59,945 nt of DNA from Opitutia bacterium. GTDB taxonomy: Bacteria > Verrucomicrobiota > Verrucomicrobiia > Opitutales > Opitutaceae. The notes beneath the pieces are model-generated. The model was given only the letters and a program-made list of their open reading frames with translations. It searched no databases and was not told the DNA's origin. Below are positions 9,581 through 19,142 of the stretch, piece after piece (the stretch's first letter is position 1; the number at the start of each line of letters is the position of its first letter). The stretch covers positions 1 to 59,945 of the forward strand of contig CANJIU010000056.1 in NCBI GenBank assembly GCA_947474365.1. Reading direction: 5' to 3'. The position numbers and the translations under genes were made by a program.

Positions 9581-11974
9581 ATGAAACTCCTCCTCTCTTT
9601 CTCCCTTTTCCTCGCGGCCATTTCCGTCCCCGCCGCCGAGACAGTCGCGTTCTTTCCCTTCGACGAACCCGTCGGGCTCTACCCGAGCAGTGTAATTTCC
9701 GATCACAGTGCCGCCAACCTGCCGCTCATCATCGGCCCCGGCGGCAGCATCGTGCCAGGGAAATTCGGCAACGCTTTCTCGACCGCCGCGCAGCCGTCGG
9801 TGAATTACCCCGCGGGCAGCGTGCTCTTCGGCCTAACGCCGTTGCCGACACCGTCCGGCCGCACGATCGAACCGCTTCACTGGAAAAACGCCCGCTTCGG
9901 CGCGCTGCTCACCGCCGGTGAAAAACATCTCCGCAAGGAAGTGTGGGCGCCCAACCCCACCTCCACCGGACTCAACCTCGGCGCCTTCGACTGGACCGTG
10001 GAATTCTGGTATCGCGGCGAGGCCGCATCAGCAGGCACCACCGACGCTGTCGTCTTCGAACTCGGCGAGGGGCCCCGCGGCGAAAACGATCACGTGACCG
10101 CGCTCCTGCTCGCCGCCGACCGCGCGGGCTTCGTGTTCGTCAACCAACCCGGCGGTGCCCGCGTGCCACTTGCGTCCGACCGCGCGGCGCTCACGAACGC
10201 GACCCGCTGGACACATCTGGCGTTTGTTTACGACGCGGCCCGCGGCGTCCTCTCCCACTACGTTGATGGGAAACCGACCGCCGCGCCGGTTGCGGCCAAA
10301 TTCACCGCGGTGCCGGCCGGAGCTGAAGCGTACTTTTCCCTCGGGCGCGACGCGCGCTGGGAGCGCCCCCTGCCTGGCGCCCTCGACGAACTGCGCTTTT
10401 CGCACGGCGTGGTTTACGGGACGGCGTTCACGCCACCAGGGACGCTCGTCGCCAACGCCGCGGCCGGCGCACCCGCACGTTCTCCGGTGGTGACGGAGCC
10501 GCTCCGTTTCGCGGGAAAACCGACCGCGGCGGCGATCGCGCTCGGTGGCGCCAAGCACCTGTTGATCGACGATGCGCTCTTCCCGGAGCATTCGAATGTC
10601 ACCTTCGTCCCCACGCCGCCGACGAAGATCGAACTCGCCTTCGAGATCACCGGCCCGATGCGCAAACACACTGTCGTCGTCGACGACGGCGAGGGCCTCG
10701 TCCGCCTCTACGCTCCGCTCGAAAACGATCGGCTTGGCGTCTTCACGTCGCGCGACGGCCTGCACTTTGACGAGGGACGCGTCCTCACGACGGAGGAGTC
10801 TGGCACGCCGTCGGTGTTTCTCGATCCGCTCGCACCGGCCGCCGAGCGCTGGAAGCTGGTGAGCGGCTGGGATGATCGCGGAATCTATGTATCCACGTCG
10901 CCAGACGGCTACGCCTGGAAGCGCCTGCCGACGGCCGCCATCTCGGCCCGGTCGGCCTCGCAATCGAACCTGTTCTACGACGACCAGCGCGGGCAATATC
11001 TTGGGTATCACCGCACCGACATCGGAGAAAATCAATTCGGCAAGACCGAGCGCCGCTTCGTCATGACCGCGATGGAGAGCCTGCGCCCACCGTGGCCGTT
11101 CACGCCACTCACCCAGGCGGACTACGAGCGCACGGCCAAGACGCTCCGCTTGCACAAGGAGCGCCCGTGGTACCTCGACAACGGCCCGCTCACGCCCGGC
11201 GGCATCGGCCTGGAATGGCCGACGATTTTTCGTCCGCGCGACGGCTTCGATCCCGACGCGACGGACATCTACGTGCCGAAGGCGGTGAAATATCCCTGGG
11301 CGCCCGACACCTACCTCGCGTTTCCGCCGATCTATTTCCACTACGAAGGCACGAAACCGGCGACGCGTGGCGTCCTCTCCGAACGTGACCGGGCCCGCGG
11401 CTCCGGCCCGATCGAGACCCAGCTCATGGCGAGCCGCGACGGCGAGACCTGGTCGCGTTTTCCGCGCCCGGTCTGGCTCGGGGTGGGCGCGTATCCGGGA
11501 GGGTTGGACATCCACCAGACCTACATGGCGCAGGGCATGGTCCGCCGCGACGACGAGATTTGGATGTATTCCTACAACTCCGACGTCTACCACTCCGGCG
11601 GGAAGGCCAAGAAGGAGCGGCGTGCGCTGTACCGCACCGTGCAGCGGATCGACCGCTTCGTCGCCGCCGAGTCGCCCTATGCTCGCGAGGCGACGCTCGT
11701 GAGCCGGCCGCTGATTTTTTCCGGAAAACAGCTCGTGCTCAACGTCGACACCCACGCCTCGGGCTGGGTGCAGGTCGGCCTGCGCCACCCGGACGGCACC
11801 GCAATCCCGGGCTTTGGCGTCGACGAGTGCGTATACGTCAACGGCAACGAACTGCGCTACCCCGTCGAGTGGCAGGCGGACGGCAAGGATGTCTCCGCGC
11901 TCGCCGGCCGGACGGTGCAACTCGTGGTGCGCATGCGCGGCGCCAGGCTCTACGCGCTGCAGTTCACGCCCTGA
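9581..11974 (+). CDS. Exported LamG/concanavalin-like protein with C-terminal propeller-like region
   Basis: A 797-residue protein starting with a signal peptide (MKLLLSFSLFLAAISVPAAE). Residues about 95-285 form a LamG/ConA-like domain (FDWTVEFWYRG, RWTHLAFVYD, LDELRFSHGVVYG). Residues about 330-680 look like a glycosidase-type beta-propeller, with repeated 'ISTSPDG'-like turns (VFTSRDGLHF, VSTSPDGYAW, MASRDGETW). The tail is beta-rich and binding-domain-like. Such proteins are frequent in Verrucomicrobia and Planctomycetes and probably act on or bind carbohydrate. I cannot assign a GH family or catalytic residues. It lies 51 bp upstream of the acetylesterase-like gene on the same strand. 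Confidence 0.75.
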   Translation: MKLLLSFSLFLAAISVPAAETVAFFPFDEPVGLYPSSVISDHSAANLPLIIGPGGSIVPGKFGNAFSTAAQPSVNYPAGSVLFGLTPLPTPSGRTIEPLHWKNARFGALLTAGEKHLRKEVWAPNPTSTGLNLGAFDWTVEFWYRGEAASAGTTDAVVFELGEGPRGENDHVTALLLAADRAGFVFVNQPGGARVPLASDRAALTNATRWTHLAFVYDAARGVLSHYVDGKPTAAPVAAKFTAVPAGAEAYFSLGRDARWERPLPGALDELRFSHGVVYGTAFTPPGTLVANAAAGAPARSPVVTEPLRFAGKPTAAAIALGGAKHLLIDDALFPEHSNVTFVPTPPTKIELAFEITGPMRKHTVVVDDGEGLVRLYAPLENDRLGVFTSRDGLHFDEGRVLTTEESGTPSVFLDPLAPAAERWKLVSGWDDRGIYVSTSPDGYAWKRLPTAAISARSASQSNLFYDDQRGQYLGYHRTDIGENQFGKTERRFVMTAMESLRPPWPFTPLTQADYERTAKTLRLHKERPWYLDNGPLTPGGIGLEWPTIFRPRDGFDPDATDIYVPKAVKYPWAPDTYLAFPPIYFHYEGTKPATRGVLSERDRARGSGPIETQLMASRDGETWSRFPRPVWLGVGAYPGGLDIHQTYMAQGMVRRDDEIWMYSYNSDVYHSGGKAKKERRALYRTVQRIDRFVAAESPYAREATLVSRPLIFSGKQLVLNVDTHASGWVQVGLRHPDGTAIPGFGVDECVYVNGNELRYPVEWQADGKDVSALAGRTVQLVVRMRGARLYALQFTP

Positions 11975-12025
11975 GCCGCAACGGGCAATTCACGGCTGGC
12001 ATCAGAGGCACTTGCGGAGCAGGAA

Positions 12026-12799
12026 ATGAGGCGCATGACCCTCTCCTGTTTTTGGCGAATCACCTTGTTCTCACTGGTCGCCGCGGCGCTGCCGGCTCAG
12101 CCCTCCGCCCCGTTGCCCCGCGTGTTCATGGTCGGCGACTCGACCATGGCCGACAAGGGCACCGCAATTCCCGAGTGGGGCTGGGGCATGGCCCTGCGGA
12201 AATTCCTCGTCGATCCGTCACTGGTGCAAAATCACGCGCAGAACGGTCGCAGCTCGCGGAGTTTCGTCGCCGAAGGCCGCTGGCAAAAGGTCATCGACGA
12301 AATGAGGCCGGGCGACTTCGTCATCGTGCAATTTTCGCACAACGACGAAAAATCCGATCCGGAACGGCACACTGACCCGGCGACCACCTTTCGCGACTTT
12401 CTCCGCAAATTCGTCTCCGAGGCCCGCGCCCGTGGCGGCATTCCCATTCTGGCCACACCGGTGGAGCGTCGGAAGTTCGACGCCGCCGGCAAACTCGTCG
12501 ATACGCACGGCGAGTATCCCGGCGCGATTCGCGTGGTCGCAAAGGAACAGAAAGTCCCGCTGCTCGAGCTGCAGCATGCGACGGCAAAATTGCTGCGCGA
12601 CGCCGGCCCCGAGGCGTCGAAGAAGTTCTTCATGTGGATCGAGCCGGGAGTGTACCCCAATCGACCCGAGGGGGCGAAGGATGACACACACTTTGTCGAG
12701 CTGGGAGCCACCGAGGTCGCCGCGCTCGCCGTCCGGCAGATGCGCGAGCTGAAGCTCCCCCTCCCGTTTGCCGAAGATGCTGGCAACGTTAAACGTTGA
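12026..12799 (+). CDS. Rhamnogalacturonan acetylesterase-like SGNH hydrolase
   Basis: A 257-residue exported esterase with a hydrophobic signal peptide (residues 1-24). The SGNH blocks are clear: GDST with Ser39, NGRSS (block II Gly) near 73-77, SHND near 105-107 (block III Asn), and DDTH at 219-222 with the catalytic Asp and His. This set matches the rhamnogalacturonan acetylesterase/CE12 type, which removes acetyl groups from pectin backbones. A purine-rich GGAGCAGGA lies just before the ATG. The end of the gene carries an AACGTT-type repeat that recurs around the next gene. Confidence 0.88.
   Translation: MRRMTLSCFWRITLFSLVAAALPAQPSAPLPRVFMVGDSTMADKGTAIPEWGWGMALRKFLVDPSLVQNHAQNGRSSRSFVAEGRWQKVIDEMRPGDFVIVQFSHNDEKSDPERHTDPATTFRDFLRKFVSEARARGGIPILATPVERRKFDAAGKLVDTHGEYPGAIRVVAKEQKVPLLELQHATAKLLRDAGPEASKKFFMWIEPGVYPNRPEGAKDDTHFVELGATEVAALAVRQMRELKLPLPFAEDAGNVKR
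12784..12799. repeat. Short AACGTT-type repeat at a gene end
   Basis: GCAACGTTAAACGTTGA covers the last codons and stop of the acetylesterase gene. It resembles the longer AACGTT/AACGCT inverted repeat at 14244-14355, so related repeats bracket the SIR2-TIR gene. Confidence 0.4.
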
Positions 12800-12840
12800 T
12801 CGGGACGTCGTTCCCAGCAGTTTCACTTCCCTCCCCCTCA

Positions 12841-14274
12841 ATGTCTTCTGTCGCAGCCGACTTTCCCGCCGCCGCTTCTGCCGTCTCCACCTTTGACGAC
12901 GACGCATGGGAGGACCTGCTCAATTTCATCGAGGAAAAGCAGGTCATCCCGATCATCGGCCCGGAGTTGGTGATCGTCCAAACCGAAGCCGGCCCGGAAA
13001 ACCTCTACACGTGGATTGCGCGCTCGCTCGCGGCACGACTGGCTCTGGCGCCCGGGACGCTCCCGGCCCGGCCAACCCTCGACGACGTCGTCACCCGCCA
13101 CCTCGCCAACCACGGGCGCCGCGAGGATCTCTACACCCGCATCCGCACCATCATGCGCGAGGCCACATTCGCGCCGCCGCCGGCATTGCTGAAGCTCGCG
13201 GAGATCACCGACTTCACGCTCTACGTCTCCACCACCTTCGACTCCCTGCTGGAGGACGCGATCAACGCCGTGCGCTTTGCCGGCGCGCGCAGCACCGATG
13301 TCGCCGCCTACACCCCGAGCAAACTCGTCGACCTACCGGTCGACCGCGAGCTGCTCCCCCGCCCCTTTGTCTACCACCTCCTCGGCCGCCTGAGCGCGTC
13401 GCCGACTTATGTGATCTCGGATGAGGACGTGCTTGAGTTTGTCTGTGCCCTGCAGAGCCGGCATTATGCGCCGGAAAAACTGTTTGGCGAACTGGAGCAC
13501 AGCCATCTGCTGCTGCTCGGCGGCGGTTTTTCCGACTGGCTGACGCGCCTGTTCCTGCGATTGGCAAAACGCCGACGCCTCTCGGAACCGCGCGATGTCG
13601 GAGAGACCCTGGCGGATTCGCGCGCGCCGCACCAGCCCGACCTCGTCTTTTTCCTGCAGCAGGTGAGCAGCCGCACGCGGCTCTTTGCCGGCGGGGCGGA
13701 GAATTTCGTCGATGAGCTCCACCGCCGTTGGATGGCGCGGCACAAGCCAGCCGCCGGCACCACGGGGGGCGCGGCAACAGGCGGGAGTCCGGAACGGTTT
13801 CGCGCCCCCGCCAGCGAAATGGCGGACCACGCGGTCTTCATCAGCTATGCGCGCGAGGACCTCGCCGCCGTGCAGCAACTGAAGGCCGGTCTCGACGCCG
13901 CCGGCATCACCGCTTGGTTCGACATGGATCGGCTGGAGAGCGGCGACGATTTCGCCCGGAAGATTCGCGGCAATGTCGCGCGCTGCAGCTATTTCATCCC
14001 GGTGATTTCCGCGACGACGCAGCGGCGCGTCGAAGGCTGGTTCCGCCGTGAATGGAATTGGGCCGTCGACCGCACCGAGGGCATGGCGGCCGGCGCGCGT
14101 TTCATCTTGCCCGTGTGCATCGACGACACGCCCGAGAAGGCCGCAATCGTGCCGGAGCAGTTTCTGAAAACGCATTGGACGCGCCTGCCCGGCGGGACAG
14201 TGACACCGGAAGTCGCCACGCGGCTGCAGGCGATGCTCGGAGCGAACGCTCAACGCCCAACGTTCAACGCTTAA
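12841..14274 (+). CDS. SIR2-like domain plus TIR domain protein (putative NAD-cleaving effector)
   Basis: A 477-residue two-domain protein. Residues about 22-300 follow the SIR2-like (SIR2_2) pattern: VIPIIGPELV, YVSTTFDSLLEDA, VYHLLGRL...VISDEDVLEFV and LLLLGGGFSDWL. In active relatives the second and third motifs read TTN(F/Y)D and LHG. Here Asn is Thr132 and His is Leu181, so this domain may be inactive. Residues about 328-450 form a TIR domain (HAVFISYARED, GITAWFDMDRLESGDDF, YFIPVISATT) with Glu404 in FRREW at the position of the catalytic Glu of NADase TIRs. I chose ATG 12841; the frame is open to 12796. The nSTAND1 gene starts 7 bp after the stop, so the two very likely form one functional unit. 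Confidence 0.85.
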   Translation: MSSVAADFPAAASAVSTFDDDAWEDLLNFIEEKQVIPIIGPELVIVQTEAGPENLYTWIARSLAARLALAPGTLPARPTLDDVVTRHLANHGRREDLYTRIRTIMREATFAPPPALLKLAEITDFTLYVSTTFDSLLEDAINAVRFAGARSTDVAAYTPSKLVDLPVDRELLPRPFVYHLLGRLSASPTYVISDEDVLEFVCALQSRHYAPEKLFGELEHSHLLLLGGGFSDWLTRLFLRLAKRRRLSEPRDVGETLADSRAPHQPDLVFFLQQVSSRTRLFAGGAENFVDELHRRWMARHKPAAGTTGGAATGGSPERFRAPASEMADHAVFISYAREDLAAVQQLKAGLDAAGITAWFDMDRLESGDDFARKIRGNVARCSYFIPVISATTQRRVEGWFRREWNWAVDRTEGMAAGARFILPVCIDDTPEKAAIVPEQFLKTHWTRLPGGTVTPEVATRLQAMLGANAQRPTFNA

Positions 14275-14355
14275 CGCTCACGTGAACAGACCGGAATCCA
14301 GCTCCGACTCGCGTCTCGTGAACGCTGAGCGTTCCGCGTTGAATGTTGAGCGTTC
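14244..14355. repeat. Imperfect 39-bp inverted repeat across the SIR2-TIR/STAND junction
   Basis: The left arm (14244-14282) and right arm (14317-14355) are inverted copies of an AACGCTCAACG-type sequence; by eye 30 of 39 positions match. The left arm holds the end and stop of the SIR2-TIR gene and reaches the first base of the GTG start of the STAND gene. The right arm is translated as residues about 13-25 of that protein. A stem here could affect translation of the second gene. Confidence 0.65.
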
Positions 14356-17300
14356 CGGCGCTGATGCGGACGGCCCCTGGCCGGGCCTGGCGACGTTCAC
14401 CGAAGATCAGGCCGGCCAGTTCTACGGTCGCGATGCGGAGGTCCGCGACTTCACCCGGCGCGCGGAACGAAACGCCCTCACGGTGCTGTTTGGCCAGTCG
14501 GGCCTGGGGAAATCGTCGCTCCTCCAGGCCGGTGTCTTTCCGCGGCTCCGCGCGAACCATTACTGGCCAATCTACGTGCGGCTCGACCACGGGCCCGGAG
14601 CACCGACCCCCACCGAGCAAATCAAGGCGGTCGTCCAGGCCGACACCGTCCGCGCCGGCACCTGGACCAAACCCGGCAGTGCGCGGCCCGGCGAGACGCT
14701 CTGGGAATATTTTCATCACCGCGACGACCGGCTCGTCGGCGCCAACGGCCGGACCATCGTGCCCGTGCTGGTCTTCGACCAATTCGAGGAACTCTTCACC
14801 CTCGGCGAGGGCGGCGGCGCGGAGCGAGCGCGCGCCGTGGCTTTCATGAGCGAATTGGCCGAGCTGGTGGAAAACCGCCCGTCGGAGCAGCTCGTCGCCC
14901 GTCTCGAGGAATCGTCGGCCGACATGGAGTTGTTCGATTTTTCGCGCACCGACTACCGCGTCGTCATCTCGCTGCGCGAGGACTATCTTCCGCACCTCGA
15001 GGGATTGAAGACCATCATGCCCGCGCTGATGGAAAACCGGATGCGGCTCGCGCGCATGACCGGCACGCAGGCGCTGGAGGCCGTCGTCAAGCCCGGCGGC
15101 AGTCTCGTGACCGAAGACGTCGCCCGCGCCATCGTGGAATTCGTCGCCGGCGCCCGCGGCGGGTCCGTCGAGCGCCTGGCCGAGCTGGACGTTGAACCGC
15201 CGCTACTGAGCGTCATCTGCCGCGAGCTCAACGAGCGCCGCCGCTCGCTCGGGCAGGCCCAGATCACCGCAGACCTCGTCTCCGGCAACCGCCGCGAGAT
15301 TCTCACCAATTTCTACGAGCGCAGCGTCGCCGATCTTCCGGAAGGCATGCGGACCTTCGTCGAGGATCGCCTGCTCACCAAGTCGGGCTTCCGCGACAAC
15401 CTCGCGCTCGAAACCGCGCTCGAGGAATCGGGCGTCACGCCAACGCTCATCGACACGCTGGTGTCGCGCCGGCTCCTGCGCCTGGAGGACCGCGCGGGAA
15501 TCAAACGCGTCGAGCTTACCCACGACGTGCTGGCCGACGTCGTGCGCGCAAGCCGCGATTCGCGGCAGCAGCGGCACGCCGTCGAGGTTGCCGCGCAAAA
15601 GGATCGGCTCGCGCTCGCGACCGCCAGCCGCCAGGCCCGACGGCAACGGTTCGCGATTGCCGGACTGGCCACGCTCGTCGTGGCACTCGGCATCGGAGCC
15701 CTCTTCGCTTTCCGCGCCCAGCGACGAGCCACGGAACAGGCGGCCCGAGTGGACTTGGCGACCGGCTCACGCCTCCTCGACGAGGGCAAGGTGGGCGACG
15801 GTCTCGCGTATCTGGTGAGCGCGGCGAAGCGCGACCGTCATTCCGATGTCTCCGCCGCACGTATCCTGACGACCCTGACATCCCGCACCTTCTCGCTGCC
15901 GGTGGGCGCCCCCCTGAGCCTGCCGGGCCCGGTGGAGGCCATCCGGTTTCTCGCCGGCGGGCGCGCCGCCCTCGCCCAGGGAGACGACGGACGCGTGCGG
16001 CTGATCGACGTCGCGGAGTGGAAGATCACCCGGGAGTATCAATTCGAAGCCAAGGTGCACCCCACCGGACTGCGCATCGCCGACAAGAACCCGGATCTGT
16101 TCGCCGTCGCGCTCCTCAACGGCACGATCGCGGTGGTTGACACCGCCACCGGAAAACTCCGGTGTCCGCCGATTGTGCCGCCCGCCCGCCAGAAGCAGGT
16201 CGCGCAGCGCCGGCAGGAGCTGAAGCGCCCCTGGGATCCGACCTTTTCGCTCAGTCCAGACGGACGCTGGCTGCGGACCGTCAACACGTCTTGGACGATT
16301 TTTGACACCACCACCGGTGCGGAACGCTCCTCCAGCGACACCTACCACAGTCTGGTGCACGGCAATGATCCGGTGTACACGTCCTTCAGCCCGGACAGCA
16401 GCCGCATCGCCATTGCGAGCGCGGTGGTGCAATCGGTCAGCGTCACCGGTGCGGTTTCGGTCAGCAATGCGACCTTGGAGCTACGCTCGGTGCCGGACGG
16501 GGCGCTCGTGGCGAAATTTGAAGACAACAAGGCACTCACGGGCTCCCGCCAGGGTGTTATGTACAGTTCGGATGGGAAGCGCTTGCTCGCTTTGGGCTAT
16601 CAACCACGCGGCTTGGCGTCGAGCGGTCAGACGAACGCCGCCGTCGTGTTGGATACCGAAACCCACTCCCCAGTCGGGCCTCCCATCCCACGCGCCAGCG
16701 ATCGGAGCGATCAAGTCTGGCTCACGCCGGATGGCACCCGGGTTGTCATCACGTCCAATGACCGGACGACCAACGTGTACGACGCGACCACCGGCAAGAC
16801 GCTGTATCCGGGCCTGATGCACGGCGGGCCGGCTGTTTGCGTCGGGATCAGCGACGACAGCCGAATCCTCGCGACGGCCTGCGTCGACGGGATTTGCCGG
16901 CTCTGGGACTTGCGAACCGGAACACTCGCCGCGGAATCCACGTTCAAGCAGGACCGCCCGAGCCCGGCCGCTCTCTCCCCTGATGGTCGCACGCTGCTGG
17001 TAACGACCCAGTCGGGGCGGCTGCATCGCCTCCAATTGACGTCAGGGCCGGCGGCACCGCTTGCGCTCCCGCAAGGGTCAAGGTCCCCCTTCCTCGTCAA
17101 ATTCGCCGCCCAACCGCCGGCCCGACTCGTCTGGTTTGAGACCGGGCGCGCCAAAGTGCTTGAGCTTTCCACCGGACGGTGGGTTGGCAAGGGATTCAAA
17201 TATCCCCAGTCTCTCGGTACTTTCACCGGCAACGGCATCTTCGCGCCCCTGATTGGAGCCTCCTACTCCTCCACTGTTCACGTGGGTTCCCCCTTGATTG

Positions 17301-19045
17301 CAAGACCATCCCAGGCGGCTCCCCGGATTTGGAACGTGAACGAACAAGGAGTAAGACAGGAAACCGGCTTTGCCGATTCGATCACTCCGGGAAGCGGATT
17401 CGCGATCAGCGCCAGCGGCAAACTCGTACTGGCGCTTTCGTCGACTCCTGACGCCGTCGCCTTGGGCGCTTGGAATTTGCCCGACGGACAGCTTGTGGCA
17501 AAAATCACCGCCGTCGACCGCTTCGCAGCTCTGTTCGACGGTAATTTGATGCCCACAGTAAGTTTGGATGATCGGCTGCTCGCCGTTCCGGAAAGGAGAA
17601 CGGAAGACGCTCCTGCCGGGATCAGCGTGTTCGAAATCAACGGAGCCAAGTTCCGGCTGAAAATTCCCGGGGACGCAAAAGCGCCCTTCACCGCCGGGCG
17701 CTTCAGCCGCGACAGCGCGCGTCTCTTCACCGGCAACGGCTGGGGCAACGTGCAGGTGTGGGACGTCACGACCGGGAAATTGCTGAAATCCAGGCAAGCT
17801 CACGGCTTTCACGTGATCGGCTTCGAATTTTCCGCCGACGGTCAACTCTACGCGAGTCTGGCAAAGGACGGCAGTGTGCAGGTGTGGGACAGCGCGACCG
17901 ACGAGCCGATCGGCGGCCCGCTTCCGCACAACGGAGTGATTGAGCGCGCCTCCTTCAGCGCCGACAATCGGCGCATCTCGATCGTCGGAACCAATGGAAT
18001 GGGCCAAATCTGGGACATCGTATCCGGTCTTCCGCTCACCGGTGGAGCGGGTCTCGGCGCCGACGCGACAGCCCAGGGGATTTTCAGTCCGGGTGACCGG
18101 TTCGTGATGGCAGGTTCGGCGACGAACGGAGCTGGGACACAGCGGATTTGGTCGGCGCCACCGTCCGGCGAGGGGAGGCCGACGCCGCCCTGGTTGCTGC
18201 AACTCGCCACCCTCTGCGCCGGGCGGCGCCTGACCGACGAGGGCAAACTCACCTCTGCGGAAGATGAATTCCCGCAGCTCGACGGACTTCGTCGCGAGAT
18301 TGCCGGACTTCCCGCCGACGATTCGTATGCGGTGTGGGCCCGTTGGTTCCTATCGGATCGTCCCGACCGCCCCATCGCCCCCGGCTTCTCGCTGACGCCC
18401 ACCGACGCGAAAAAAATCTTCGATGAACTGAGCGCCCCGGACCCCGTGCCGGGTATGGTGCAGCTCGACGACCAGCTCCTGGAAGCGGGCAAATTCGCCG
18501 AAATGGAACCGCTGGAGCGAAAGATCCTGGCCGAGCTCGCGGAGCGGGGCGCGGGAGATTCGGTGGAATACAGCGGCGTGCTCATCCGACTGGCGGGAAC
18601 CCTGAATACCCTCGGAAAGTTCGCCGAAGCCGAAACGCATGCGCGCTCCGCCCTCGCCATCCGGGAGAAACTCATGACGCCGGAGAACTACGGCATCGCC
18701 AGCGCCCGGGGCACGGCAGCAACCGCCTTGGTCGGACAAAAGCGCTACGCCGAGGCCGAACCGATGCTCCTCTCCGCGCTTGAGGCGATGAAGAAGCTGG
18801 AGGATGCCACCCCGACCGGACTCAGTCCCGGCCAGTACCGGGGCATGAAACAACGCATCGACTCGCTGATCGAACTCTACGAAGCCACTGGCCGGCCCGA
18901 AAAGGCCGCGGAATGGAAACGCTGGCAGCCCAAATCATCCGGGACCACCGCACCAGCTCCCGCCCCTGCCACCCGCCGCAACCGCGGTGCGAGCCCCCCG
19001 AACGCCGCCCCCACCCCGACGCCCGTTCCGTCGCCCAAACAGTAA
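14282..19045 (+). CDS. Membrane nSTAND1 NTPase with WD40-like repeats and C-terminal TPRs
   Basis: A 1587-residue signal-transducing NTPase. Residues about 35-440 are an nSTAND1 module: GRDAEV, Walker A GQSGLGKSS (71-79), Walker B PVLVFDQFEELF (161-172), and a winged-helix end with ELTHDVLADV. One transmembrane segment lies at about 457-477. Residues about 500-1330 contain degenerate WD40 blades (VQVWDVTTGK, VQVWDSATDE, GQIWDIVSGL). Residues about 1400-1540 are TPRs (LGKFAEAETHARSALAI). The tail is Pro/Ala-rich. In such proteins the repeats sense a signal, the NTPase switches or oligomerises, and a partner effector acts; here that partner is the SIR2-TIR protein 7 bp upstream. The GTG start and first 30 residues lie in repeat DNA, so the exact start is uncertain. 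Confidence 0.88.
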   Translation: MNRPESSSDSRLVNAERSALNVERSGADADGPWPGLATFTEDQAGQFYGRDAEVRDFTRRAERNALTVLFGQSGLGKSSLLQAGVFPRLRANHYWPIYVRLDHGPGAPTPTEQIKAVVQADTVRAGTWTKPGSARPGETLWEYFHHRDDRLVGANGRTIVPVLVFDQFEELFTLGEGGGAERARAVAFMSELAELVENRPSEQLVARLEESSADMELFDFSRTDYRVVISLREDYLPHLEGLKTIMPALMENRMRLARMTGTQALEAVVKPGGSLVTEDVARAIVEFVAGARGGSVERLAELDVEPPLLSVICRELNERRRSLGQAQITADLVSGNRREILTNFYERSVADLPEGMRTFVEDRLLTKSGFRDNLALETALEESGVTPTLIDTLVSRRLLRLEDRAGIKRVELTHDVLADVVRASRDSRQQRHAVEVAAQKDRLALATASRQARRQRFAIAGLATLVVALGIGALFAFRAQRRATEQAARVDLATGSRLLDEGKVGDGLAYLVSAAKRDRHSDVSAARILTTLTSRTFSLPVGAPLSLPGPVEAIRFLAGGRAALAQGDDGRVRLIDVAEWKITREYQFEAKVHPTGLRIADKNPDLFAVALLNGTIAVVDTATGKLRCPPIVPPARQKQVAQRRQELKRPWDPTFSLSPDGRWLRTVNTSWTIFDTTTGAERSSSDTYHSLVHGNDPVYTSFSPDSSRIAIASAVVQSVSVTGAVSVSNATLELRSVPDGALVAKFEDNKALTGSRQGVMYSSDGKRLLALGYQPRGLASSGQTNAAVVLDTETHSPVGPPIPRASDRSDQVWLTPDGTRVVITSNDRTTNVYDATTGKTLYPGLMHGGPAVCVGISDDSRILATACVDGICRLWDLRTGTLAAESTFKQDRPSPAALSPDGRTLLVTTQSGRLHRLQLTSGPAAPLALPQGSRSPFLVKFAAQPPARLVWFETGRAKVLELSTGRWVGKGFKYPQSLGTFTGNGIFAPLIGASYSSTVHVGSPLIARPSQAAPRIWNVNEQGVRQETGFADSITPGSGFAISASGKLVLALSSTPDAVALGAWNLPDGQLVAKITAVDRFAALFDGNLMPTVSLDDRLLAVPERRTEDAPAGISVFEINGAKFRLKIPGDAKAPFTAGRFSRDSARLFTGNGWGNVQVWDVTTGKLLKSRQAHGFHVIGFEFSADGQLYASLAKDGSVQVWDSATDEPIGGPLPHNGVIERASFSADNRRISIVGTNGMGQIWDIVSGLPLTGGAGLGADATAQGIFSPGDRFVMAGSATNGAGTQRIWSAPPSGEGRPTPPWLLQLATLCAGRRLTDEGKLTSAEDEFPQLDGLRREIAGLPADDSYAVWARWFLSDRPDRPIAPGFSLTPTDAKKIFDELSAPDPVPGMVQLDDQLLEAGKFAEMEPLERKILAELAERGAGDSVEYSGVLIRLAGTLNTLGKFAEAETHARSALAIREKLMTPENYGIASARGTAATALVGQKRYAEAEPMLLSALEAMKKLEDATPTGLSPGQYRGMKQRIDSLIELYEATGRPEKAAEWKRWQPKSSGTTAPAPAPATRRNRGASPPNAAPTPTPVPSPKQ

Positions 19046-19060
19046 TCGGCGCCCGCAGAA

Positions 19061-19092
19061 GCCGCTTGTCATCTTATGGATGACAAACCGGC
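19061..19092. terminator. Bidirectional terminator-like hairpin between convergent genes
   Basis: TTGTCATC (19066-19073), loop TTATG, GATGACAA (19079-19086), with an outer GCCG/CGGC pairing at 19061-19064 and 19089-19092. It lies between the STAND gene (ends 19045) and the convergent YjjJ-like gene (ends 19143). There is no long T-tract. Confidence 0.5.
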
Positions 19093-19142
19093 CCGCGTCG
19101 CGAAGGGAGGGGCGAGACGGCATCGTGCGTGCCAAGCGTGAC

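Noticed and set aside
10028..11920. Long open frame antisense to the LamG protein gene
   Set aside because: It is an open frame caused by high third-position GC in the real gene. It is Arg/Gly/Val-rich, with no domain and no signal or start context.
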